NCBI GenBank assembly: GCA_900557355.1
Contig: USSR01000163.1
Coordinates: forward strand, 1-11,370
Length of the DNA: 11,370 nucleotides
Direction: 5' to 3'
Source of the DNA: an uncultured Bacteroides sp.
GTDB taxonomy: Bacteria; Bacteroidota; Bacteroidia; Bacteroidales; Bacteroidaceae
Below the pieces are notes generated by a model. The model had not been told where the DNA came from, searched no databases, and saw nothing but the letters and a program-made list of their open reading frames with translations. Positions 1-8,009 of the stretch are shown here, one piece after another. How positions within the stretch are numbered: the stretch's first letter is position 1; every line of letters starts with the position of its first letter. Both the position numbers and the translations under genes were made by a program.

Positions 1-1633
<1,633 letters not shown>

Positions 1634-1647
1634 TCAATAATTGATTG

Positions 1648-2268
1648 CTATTCGGTCAGTTGTATGATTGTCTCCATCTCACGCACAGGATTCCCGGCTT
1701 TCAGAATACCACCGCTCAGTGCTATCCCGCTTAGTCCTACGGCTTTCAATGCCGGGATATCTTCACGAGTAATTCCACCAATGCCGACGACGGGAATTGA
1801 AAGACCTTCTTCTTTCATCTGCGCCAGGATGGAGCGGTAACCATCCAGTCCCAGGATGGGTGATAATTTTTGTTTGGTGGTGGTGAAACGGAAGGGGCCG
1901 CAACCAATGTAGTCCGCGCCATCGGCAACATGCTGCCTGATGTCTTCAAAAGTGTTGGCGGTTCCACCGATAATGAAACCTTTACCAAGTCTCTCCCTTG
2001 CTTCTTTTATCGGCATATCCAATTTTCCTAAATGGACACCGTCCGCACCAATCTGTTTCACCAGGTCTACGTGGTCATCAATGATGAAGGTAGCCCCGTA
2101 TTGGCGGCAGAGGTCCTGCACGCGTATGGCTGTGTTTTTCAGTTCTTCTTCGGAAGCATCTTTCATCCGAAGCTGTACCCAGCGGCAACCTCCTTCGAGA
2201 GCTATACGTGCGGAGTCCGGATAAGAAATAGATGCCGTAAAATGCGTAATGAATTGTACGTCAAACAT
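1648..2268 (-). CDS. thiE: Thiamine phosphate synthase ThiE
   Basis: ThiE couples hydroxymethylpyrimidine diphosphate to thiazole phosphate, giving thiamine phosphate and pyrophosphate in the cytoplasm. The 206-residue product has the usual length of this TIM-barrel family. It shows the family landmarks in order: WVQLRMKDA near residue 30, FIIDDHVDL followed by GADGVHLGKLDMP in the middle, IIGGTANTFEDI, then GADYIGCGPFRFTTTKQKLSPILGLDGY, and IPVVGIGGIT with GIALSGGIL near the end. These are the diphosphate- and pyrimidine-binding loops. The start at 2268 has no competing in-frame ATG near it and lies about 70 nt after the TPP aptamer. It is the first gene of the riboswitch-controlled operon and precedes thiC by 17 bp. 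A TenI-like paralogue is the main alternative, but the intact substrate-loop motifs favour true ThiE. Confidence 0.95.
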   Translation of the reverse strand: MFDVQFITHFTASISYPDSARIALEGGCRWVQLRMKDASEEELKNTAIRVQDLCRQYGATFIIDDHVDLVKQIGADGVHLGKLDMPIKEARERLGKGFIIGGTANTFEDIRQHVADGADYIGCGPFRFTTTKQKLSPILGLDGYRSILAQMKEEGLSIPVVGIGGITREDIPALKAVGLSGIALSGGILKAGNPVREMETIIQLTE

Positions 2269-2296
2269 TCAAACTCTGAATTTAGAAATTATACTT

Positions 2297-2307
2297 GCAG
2301 AAAGGGG
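2297..2307 (-). promoter_or_regulatory. Candidate anti-aptamer arm of the TPP riboswitch
   Basis: In the leader between aptamer and thiE, the transcript segment CCCCTTTCTGC (read 2307 to 2297) is complementary over 11 pairs, with a single bulged A, to GCAGAAAAGGGG (2422-2411). That is the 5' strand of P1 and P2. Forming this pairing would dismantle the aptamer. It lies about 28 nt before the thiE start. The complementarity is seen directly; the switching role is inferred. Confidence 0.55.
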
Positions 2308-2337
2308 CAGTAGTATAAACGAATAGTAAGAAGATAA

Positions 2338-2422
2338 GAAGAAAAATTCCCTTCGACGGTACTAACCGTATCAGGTTCATTGGGTATAATCTCAGCTATA
2401 TTTATAGCACCCCCTTTTCTGC
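2338..2422 (-). promoter_or_regulatory. TPP riboswitch (THI element) controlling thiE-thiC
   Basis: On the minus strand the conserved TPP-aptamer blocks appear in order: GGGGGTGC, a short P3 hairpin (CTAT/ATAG), CTGAGA, TACCC closing P2, GAACCTGAT, a P4/P5 hairpin ACGGT-TAGT-ACCGT, then CGAAGGGAA. Closing helix P1 can form between AGAAAA (2420-2415) and TTTTCT (2345-2340). The element lies about 70 nt upstream of thiE on the same strand. In this family TPP binding stabilises the aptamer and lowers expression of the downstream genes. No run of U follows, so the mode of control (transcription or translation) is not settled by the sequence. Confidence 0.95.
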
Positions 2423-2424
2423 CG

Positions 2425-2456
2425 GTAAAGTAAGGACGAATGTTTTTAACAGGAAA
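2425..2456 (-). promoter_or_regulatory. Possible promoter of the thiE-thiC operon
   Basis: On the minus strand a TTTC (2456-2453) is followed after 20 nt by TACTTTAC (2432-2425). This is a weak match to the Bacteroides -33 TTTG / -7 TAnnTTTG pattern: three of four and four of six fixed positions. Its position supports it, since transcription would begin around 2419-2421, just at the 5' edge of the aptamer. Read-through from the gene ending at 2479 is the alternative. Confidence 0.35.
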
Positions 2457-2478
2457 GAGACCGGCCTATCTTTTATGA

Positions 2479-3336
2479 TTATTTAAACTTAACATAATTC
2501 AGTCGTGTATATTGCTTGTTTCCCGAAGCAAAGGTACATGAGATACGCGCTGAGACGATAAATACCGTCTCACCGGGTTGGAAAGCATGCTCTGTACCGG
2601 GTACTTGTCCCGATTCACGGCTTGCCGTACGGGAGCTTATCCGGAAAGTAACCAGATTACCGATAGAATCTTCCAGCGTCAGTATTTGTCGGACATAAAA
2701 ATACGGAGTTGTTCCTTTGACCATTGTTTTGTAAGGATCGTCTTCCAACCGTACACGCAGTACTTTCAGTGTTAGATTCTCTACTTTATCTCCTTCCTTG
2801 CCCAGGAAGCGGCTGGTAGAATATTTCTGCCTTGCCTGCCGTTTCTGAATATCCAGATGAACGGAATGGTATATCCGGGCTATTTCTGCGAAACGTTCCT
2901 GTTTAGGAATGCGGGGCGTGAATTTATAGGCAATCCAACTTACATAACTCGGGTCGATGCGGAAAATCTCGTGCAGAAAATGTCCGCGATACTTCCCGAA
3001 AGCAATGATATCGTCTCCCTTGCTTTGCATACGTTTAGCATTATACTCCACCAATAGCATGCAGCGGGGAGAGTAATAACATAGACTGCTTGCTACCCGC
3101 AGACTCTCATGGATATTTGTAGAAAGGTCTTGAATGTAAAAAATAGACTGGCGTTCGGGTAGTGGAGAATAAACCCATAATGAGTAACGGGGATAGCCGG
3201 GATGGGGCAACACCACCAGATAAGCACCTGCATCTTTGTAAGATGTTCTTCCCCGGTTGTATTCGTTTAGTTTCTGATACAACAGCCCTTGTTCTGCTTC
3301 GGGTATTCCCGGAATAATCGGATTTGCCATAAGCAT
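2479..3336 (-). CDS. Uncharacterised protein with ExoX-like C-terminal motif and OB-fold-like tail
   Basis: This 285-residue cytoplasmic protein has no signal peptide or membrane segment. Residues 109-139 (DIIAFGKYRGHF...IDPSYVSWIAYKF) match the FGKYRG...DPSYLxWL pattern of the small domain found at the C-terminus of exonuclease X and in many phage and plasmid proteins. No exonuclease DEDD catalytic domain is present, so it is not itself ExoX. From about residue 176 (SRFLGKEGDKVENLTLKVLRV, then YFYVRQILTLEDSIGNLVTFRI and ETVFIVSARISCTF) alternating beta strands resemble an OB-fold module, which I infer from pattern alone. The N-terminal 100 residues I do not recognise. A second Met at residue 3 (3330) is an equally possible start. 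A good Bacteroides promoter lies 14-45 bp upstream. It reads into the thi operon but is probably a separate unit. Function is unknown; nucleic-acid binding is a guess from the domains. Confidence 0.85.
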   Translation of the reverse strand: MLMANPIIPGIPEAEQGLLYQKLNEYNRGRTSYKDAGAYLVVLPHPGYPRYSLWVYSPLPERQSIFYIQDLSTNIHESLRVASSLCYYSPRCMLLVEYNAKRMQSKGDDIIAFGKYRGHFLHEIFRIDPSYVSWIAYKFTPRIPKQERFAEIARIYHSVHLDIQKRQARQKYSTSRFLGKEGDKVENLTLKVLRVRLEDDPYKTMVKGTTPYFYVRQILTLEDSIGNLVTFRISSRTASRESGQVPGTEHAFQPGETVFIVSARISCTFASGNKQYTRLNYVKFK

Positions 3337-3349
3337 TGAGTTATTTATT

Positions 3350-3381
3350 CAAATATAAGATTTTTCGGGCGAATAATCAAA
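3350..3381 (-). promoter_or_regulatory. Bacteroides-type promoter for the ExoX-like gene
   Basis: On the minus strand TTTG (3381-3378) is followed after exactly 20 nt by TATATTTG (3357-3350). This is a full match to the Bacteroides -33 TTTG and -7 TAnnTTTG consensus with its usual 19-21 nt spacing. The -7 element ends 13 bp before the ATG at 3336 and 19 bp before the ATG at 3330, so the leader would be very short. That may favour the second Met as the true start. Confidence 0.7.
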
Positions 3382-3438
3382 CTCTGTATGGAAAAGTTTA
3401 GGTTTCTTTTGTATCTGCACCGTACCTGGATTGTATCA

Positions 3439-3512
3439 GAGCCATACTTGCTCCGTACTATCTCCAGTCAGAGGTACCTCTACCTGAAGATAGTACGGAG
3501 CAAGTATGGCTC
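3439..3512. repeat. 74-bp near-perfect palindrome (REP-like or regulatory hairpin)
   Basis: Two perfect 25-bp inverted arms (3439-3463 and 3488-3512) flank a 24-bp centre. The centre is itself largely symmetric about the same axis: AGAGGTACCTCT at 3470-3481 is a 12-bp palindrome centred at 3475/3476. Overall 34 of 37 opposed positions are complementary, with mismatches only at 3464/3487, 3468/3483 and 3469/3482. Within and just left of it an 11-bp periodicity is visible (units beginning CCGTAC, CCATAC, CCGTAC at 3420, 3442 and 3453). It lies between divergent promoters, outside both likely transcripts. There is no transposase nearby and no flanking duplication that I can see. It could be a dispersed REP/RAYT-type repeat, a regulatory site, or a cruciform-forming element. 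Confidence 0.9.
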
Positions 3513-3561
3513 AAGTGCATTCCGGATACACTACAGATGCATCGGAAGTACATTCGAAATA

Positions 3562-3593
3562 TTCGTTATTCTAACGATAATCTTATAAATTTG
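3562..3593 (+). promoter_or_regulatory. Bacteroides-type promoter for the TPR/HTH membrane protein gene
   Basis: TTCG at 3562-3565 is followed after 20 nt by TAAATTTG at 3586-3593. This is a full match to the -7 TAnnTTTG consensus and three of four at -33. It places the transcript start near 3598, about 30 nt before the ATG at 3630. That rules against the longer reading frame beginning at 3537. Confidence 0.65.
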
Positions 3594-3629
3594 TCGCATA
3601 TTTGTATGCAGAGATCAAAAATTGAGACT

Positions 3630-4718
3630 ATGAGTAATCTTCGAATTTTATTGTATGTATTTATCCTTTCTTTGGTTGCATGTCATCCGGAGGGGACTAA
3701 TGTGAAACAAGGATTGGACAAAGCCGCTCAATTAATAGAGCAAGATCCGGATACGGCATCCATTATTCTTGAAACGATTCAAATGAACCAGATGAATGAG
3801 GAGCAACTTGCAGAATATAATTTGCTTTGTACTCAGTTCAATGAAGATAAGAATATACCTCATTCTTCTGATAATCAGATTCGTCAGGCGGTATCTTATT
3901 ATGAGCAATATGGAAATGAACTTCAAAAGTCGAGAGCCTATTATTATCTGGCATGCGTAGAGAGTGATTTGAATCAGGAGAAAGACGCTGAAGTTCATTT
4001 CAAGGAAGCAATAAAATTAGCAGCACAAGCAGAAGAATATGAGCAAATGACTAAGATTTGCAAGAGATGCAGCCTGTATTATCAGAAATATGAAAACTTT
4101 GACGAAGCACTGGAGATGGAAAGAAAAGCATACGCCAGCCAGTTGATGTTGATTGACAGCAAAGATAACTCTACTGTCATTTTATCTTCTGCTTTAGGTT
4201 TATTGGGTGTTATGTCTCTCTTGCTTGGGTTACTTTGGAAGAAACATCTGACAGTACATTCGCAACTGGATACCTTTAAGGAAGAAATGCAGATGAAAGA
4301 GGTCGAAGCTGACAAACTGGTGATGCAATGTAATTATCTTGAAGAAAAATATCAATCCCTCCAACAATATATTTATGAGAGCTCTCCGGTTGTCTCAAAA
4401 GTCCGTCAGTTGAAGGAGCGAACGGCTTTATCTTCTAAAGTATCTTTTTTCTCTGAGAAAGACTGGACCGAACTTTTGCGGCTTCAGGAGAGTGTTTACG
4501 GACTTGTATCCAAATTGAGAGGGATAAGTCCGAAACTTACGGAAGAGGATTTAAGGGTATGTGCCTTTTTACGCGAAGGCGTTCAGCCCGCTTGTTTTGC
4601 TGATTTAATGAAACTGACTGTTGAGACTCTGACCCGGAGAATCTCCAGGATAAAAACGGAGAAACTGATGTTGGCAAACTCTAAAGAATCGTTGGAAGAT
4701 ATTGTAAAATCATTGTAA
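3630..4718 (+). CDS. Membrane-anchored TPR-like protein with coiled coil and HTH-like C-terminus (putative regulator)
   Basis: I chose the ATG at 3630 (362 residues) because it gives a classic lipoprotein signal, MSNLRILLYVFILSLVAC, with lipobox LVAC and Cys18, and because the promoter lies just upstream. An in-frame ATG at 3537 would precede the promoter. Residues 25-175 are helical, with TPR-like pairs (for example RAYYYLACVESDLNQEKDAEVHFKEAIKLA), and should be periplasmic. Residues 183-203 form one membrane helix followed by KK. Residues 205-265 look like a coiled coil. Residues 300-345 (PKLTEEDLRVCAFLREGVQ...LMKLTVETLTRRISRIKTEKL) resemble the LuxR-like helix-turn-helix ends seen in similar Bacteroides TPR proteins. 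A sensor outside and a DNA- or protein-binding end inside is my inference. No kinase or receiver domain is visible. Ligand and targets are unknown. A 142-bp gap separates it from the next gene. Confidence 0.88.
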   Translation: MSNLRILLYVFILSLVACHPEGTNVKQGLDKAAQLIEQDPDTASIILETIQMNQMNEEQLAEYNLLCTQFNEDKNIPHSSDNQIRQAVSYYEQYGNELQKSRAYYYLACVESDLNQEKDAEVHFKEAIKLAAQAEEYEQMTKICKRCSLYYQKYENFDEALEMERKAYASQLMLIDSKDNSTVILSSALGLLGVMSLLLGLLWKKHLTVHSQLDTFKEEMQMKEVEADKLVMQCNYLEEKYQSLQQYIYESSPVVSKVRQLKERTALSSKVSFFSEKDWTELLRLQESVYGLVSKLRGISPKLTEEDLRVCAFLREGVQPACFADLMKLTVETLTRRISRIKTEKLMLANSKESLEDIVKSL

Positions 4719-4823
4719 GTCTGAATTTGTCTGTAATTGGTAATGTAATATTGCTGGTTATCAGTTGACTATGCTGCCGGGATGTCCGTGCTCGTCCGGT
4801 AAATTTCTTCTCTTTTACGGGGC

Positions 4824-4860
4824 TGTTCTATAACTTTGCAAACAAAAAAGTTACAGAACA
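4824..4860. repeat. Inverted repeat overlapping the promoter and abutting the DUF2723 start codon
   Basis: TGTTCTATAACTTT (4824-4837) and AAAGTTACAGAACA (4847-4860) are inverted copies, matching at 13 of 14 positions with a 9-bp spacer. The left arm covers the likely -7 element; the right arm ends directly before the ATG at 4861. Since transcription would start between the arms, a protein-binding operator is more likely than an RNA hairpin. Confidence 0.6.
4831..4838 (+). promoter_or_regulatory. Likely -7 promoter element of the DUF2723-DUF3098 operon
   Basis: TAACTTTG fits the Bacteroides -7 consensus TAnnTTTG at every fixed position and would start transcription around 4843, leaving a leader of under 20 nt. 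I see no good -33 TTTG at the usual distance; TTTC at 4804 is 23 nt away. The call therefore rests on the -7 box and position. Confidence 0.5.
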
Positions 4861-7800
4861 ATGAGCAACTTATTATTTAAAAAGTGGAATGATTTTAGTG
4901 GGTGGATTGTCTTTGTGATAGCAGCTTTTGTATATGGAATGACAATTGAACCTACTGTCAGTTTTTGGGACTGTCCCGAATTTATTTCGTGTGCTGAAAA
5001 GTTACAAGTGGGGCATCCGCCGGGTGCACCTTTCTATATGCTTGTTGGAAACTTGTTTACTCAGTTTGCTTCCGACCCGTCACAAGTGTCCTGGATGGTT
5101 AATTTTCTGAATGCGTTGCTGAGTGCCGGTTGTATCTTATTTCTTTTTTGGAGTATCACCCGGTTAGTAAGGTTCCTGATAATAAATGATGGGCAGAGTT
5201 TATCAACGGCGGATGTTATCATCATTCTGGGGGCAGGGTTTGTTGGAGCCTTGGCATATACATTCAGTGACACATTCTGGTTCAGTGCGGTAGAAGGTGA
5301 AGTCTATGCCTTCTCTTCTTTTCTTACGGCACTGGTGTTTTGGATGATTCTTCGCTGGCAAGATGAGTCGGATTCGGTATATGGCGACCGTTGGCTTATT
5401 CTGATAGCTTATATCATAGGACTGTCAATCGGAGTGCATTTGCTTAATTTGCTCTGTATCCCGGCTATTGTGTTGGTTTTCTATTATCAGAAATATCGGA
5501 CGATATCGTTTAAAGGAGTAGCTGCGGCAATTGCTATATCCGGTCTTCTCATTATATTTATTCTTTTTGTTTATATTCCGGGCATGGCTGACATGGGAGG
5601 CTGGTTCGAATTGCTTTTTGTCAATGTATTCGGGCTTCCTTTCCACACAGGGCTGATAAGCTTTTTAGCTTTAACATTTTTCGTACTGGCCGGAGCCATT
5701 TATCGTTTCCGAAAACGTATGTTGCATACTTCTTTATGGTGCTTGCTTATGCTCACCGTAGGCTATACCACCTATGCGGTGATACTGATTCGTGCCAACG
5801 CCAATACTCCGCTTAATGAGAATGCGCCGGACAATATTTTTACGCTCAAAAGTTATCTGAACCGAGAGCAGTATGAAAGTGCTCCCCTGCTTTATGGAAA
5901 AACCTACGCTTCCGAACCGGAATATGTGCCCGAGGGTGACTATTACAGAGTAAAAACCACAAAGGGGAGTGCTGTATATCGCCCGGATAAAGAAGAAGGC
6001 AAATATAAAATAATCCGGCATAAAGAAGATGTGTGCTATACTCAGAATATGCTGTTTCCCCGGATGTGGAGTGAGCGCATGGCTTCTTCTTACAAAAATT
6101 GGACAGGAGGAAACGAGGCCGCTCCCACACAAAAAGAAAACCTGACTTATTTCATTACCTATCAGCTCAACTATATGTATTGGCGCTATTTCTTGTGGAA
6201 CTTTGTTGGACGGCAGAATGATGTGCAGGGAAGTGGCGAACCGGAACATGGGAACTGGATAACAGGAATTTCCTGGTTGGATAATTTAAGATTGGGAGAC
6301 CAGAGTTTGTTGCCGGAATCCCTGCGCCAGAACAAAGGGCACAATGTGTTTTACGGATTGCCGCTATTATTAGGACTGTTCGGCATCTATTGGCAATGGA
6401 ACCGCAGCAAGAAAGGCAAACAGCAGTTTAGTGTACTGTTTTTCCTCTTCTTTATGACAGGATTGGCTATTGTGCTTTATCTGAATCAAACACCCGGTCA
6501 GCCGCGCGAACGGGACTATGCATACGCCGGTTCGTTCTATGCTTTTGCTATCTGGACAGGGATAGGTGCTGCCGGATTGTGTGATGCGCTTCGCCGGAAA
6601 ACGACTTCTACGGTACAAGTCGGTGTATTAATGACAATCTGTTTATTGATTCCGGTGCAAATGGCCACTCAGACGTGGGATGACCATGACCGGAGTGCCC
6701 GTTTCACTTGTCGCGACTTTGGGGCTAACTATCTGATGACTCTTCCCGATACGGGAAATCCGATTATCTTTTGTAACGGGGATAATGATACTTTCCCATT
6801 GTGGTATAATCAGGATACGGAGGAAGTACGCAAGGATGCACGTGTCTGCAACCTAAGCTACGCACAGACCGATTGGTATATTTATCAACAGCAATGTCCG
6901 TTGTATGATGCTCCCGGACTACCTATAAGTTGGAATAAGAATCAATATCAGGAAGGTAAAAACGAATATGTGGCCGTACGCCCGGAACTGAAAAAGCAAA
7001 TAGAGGAATTGTACCGGAGAAATCCGGAGGAAGCACGTGACAGCTTTGGAGAAGACCCGTTTGAAGTAAAAAATATCTTGAAATATTGGATATTCTCAGA
7101 GAGACAGGAATTTAATGTAATTCCTACGGATACGATAAATATCCATATTGATAAGGACGCGCTGCTTCGTTCGGGAATCATGCTTCCTGAAGCAATCCGG
7201 CAGTTGAAGGGGGAAGAACTGAAAGATGCGATACCGGACAAACTTTATATTCCTTTAAAAGATATACGTATGCTGAACAAAGTAGATTTACTGATGCTGG
7301 AGATACTGGCGAACTGTAATTGGGAGCGTCCGCTTTACCTTGCAATCTCCGTAGGGAGTGTCAGTAAACTGAAGTTTGACAATTACTTTGTGCAGGAAGG
7401 ATTAGCATTCCGCTTTACGCCTTTTGACTATAAGAAGTGGGGAGATGCCGACGAAAACAGGCCTTATGCAGTAGATGTGGAAAGGCTTTATGACAATGTA
7501 ATGAACAGATATAAATATGGCGGGCTGAATACTCCGGGGCTCTATCTGGATGAAACAACCCTGCGTACGTGTTGGTATCATCGCAGGCTTTTCGCGCAAC
7601 TGGCCAAAGAACTGATAATACAAGGAGACCCTGCGCGTGCAAAGAAAGTACTTGCTTATGCGGAACAGGCTGTTCCGGGATATAATGTTCCCGAAACGTA
7701 TGAAAGCGGTTCTTATAGCATAGCAACAGCCTATGCCGCATTGGGCGAAAAGATGAAAGCGATAACCCTGACAGAGCATTTGATAGCCGAAGCGGAAGAT

Positions 7801-7995
7801 TATATCAACTGGGCTTTTTCATTAAAGGGGAACCGTATGGAAATGGTCCGCAATGATTGTATCTATAAATTCTGGCAATGGAACCAATGTAATGAACTTC
7901 TGAAGAAGGTAGATGAAGAGAGATATAAAGAGAGCAACAGACGGTTTGAAGATAAATATGCACTATTTGCTCCAAACATGGGTTATAAGAACTAA
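4861..7995 (+). CDS. DUF2723 family polytopic membrane protein (GT-C-like, TMEM260 relatives)
   Basis: This 1044-residue inner-membrane protein begins with a long hydrophobic half typical of DUF2723: a first helix at residues 14-28, then EPTVSFWDCPEFISCAEKLQVGHPPGAP at 30-57. The WDxPEF motif at 36-41 and the GHPPG loop lie where GT-C glycosyltransferases carry their catalytic acidic residues. Further helices fill roughly 78-310, followed by RANANTPLNENAPDN at 311-325. A second helix cluster at about 494-610 contains TPGQPRERDYAYAGSFYAF at 544-562. The rest is soluble, with FCNGDNDTFPLWY near 637-649 and TPR-like helices around 918-982. The family includes vertebrate TMEM260, a protein O-mannosyltransferase (CAZy GT117). 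A role in lipid-linked or protein glycosylation is therefore plausible, but the bacterial substrate is not shown here. The DUF3098 gene follows by 14 bp. Family assignment is firm; the function is inferred. Confidence 0.93.
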   Translation: MSNLLFKKWNDFSGWIVFVIAAFVYGMTIEPTVSFWDCPEFISCAEKLQVGHPPGAPFYMLVGNLFTQFASDPSQVSWMVNFLNALLSAGCILFLFWSITRLVRFLIINDGQSLSTADVIIILGAGFVGALAYTFSDTFWFSAVEGEVYAFSSFLTALVFWMILRWQDESDSVYGDRWLILIAYIIGLSIGVHLLNLLCIPAIVLVFYYQKYRTISFKGVAAAIAISGLLIIFILFVYIPGMADMGGWFELLFVNVFGLPFHTGLISFLALTFFVLAGAIYRFRKRMLHTSLWCLLMLTVGYTTYAVILIRANANTPLNENAPDNIFTLKSYLNREQYESAPLLYGKTYASEPEYVPEGDYYRVKTTKGSAVYRPDKEEGKYKIIRHKEDVCYTQNMLFPRMWSERMASSYKNWTGGNEAAPTQKENLTYFITYQLNYMYWRYFLWNFVGRQNDVQGSGEPEHGNWITGISWLDNLRLGDQSLLPESLRQNKGHNVFYGLPLLLGLFGIYWQWNRSKKGKQQFSVLFFLFFMTGLAIVLYLNQTPGQPRERDYAYAGSFYAFAIWTGIGAAGLCDALRRKTTSTVQVGVLMTICLLIPVQMATQTWDDHDRSARFTCRDFGANYLMTLPDTGNPIIFCNGDNDTFPLWYNQDTEEVRKDARVCNLSYAQTDWYIYQQQCPLYDAPGLPISWNKNQYQEGKNEYVAVRPELKKQIEELYRRNPEEARDSFGEDPFEVKNILKYWIFSERQEFNVIPTDTINIHIDKDALLRSGIMLPEAIRQLKGEELKDAIPDKLYIPLKDIRMLNKVDLLMLEILANCNWERPLYLAISVGSVSKLKFDNYFVQEGLAFRFTPFDYKKWGDADENRPYAVDVERLYDNVMNRYKYGGLNTPGLYLDETTLRTCWYHRRLFAQLAKELIIQGDPARAKKVLAYAEQAVPGYNVPETYESGSYSIATAYAALGEKMKAITLTEHLIAEAEDYINWAFSLKGNRMEMVRNDCIYKFWQWNQCNELLKKVDEERYKESNRRFEDKYALFAPNMGYKN

Positions 7996-8009
7996 AACTA
8001 AAGAAGAAC

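Noticed and set aside
3439..3512. Invertible promoter (phase-variation) interpretation of the palindrome
   Set aside because: Inversion needs a distinct segment between the inverted repeats. Here the centre is itself symmetric and holds no promoter, so flipping would change almost nothing.
3388..3588. 66-codon plus-strand frame
   Set aside because: It runs through the palindrome and into the promoter of the gene at 3630. It has no protein-like features, and its composition is explained by the repeat.
3537..3629. Upstream start for the TPR/HTH protein
   Set aside because: The ATG at 3537 precedes the promoter at 3562-3593. It would add 31 residues ahead of a complete lipoprotein signal that begins naturally at 3630.
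5734..6249. 171-codon minus-strand frame
   Set aside because: It lies fully opposite the DUF2723 gene, has no family features, and is explained as an antisense shadow.
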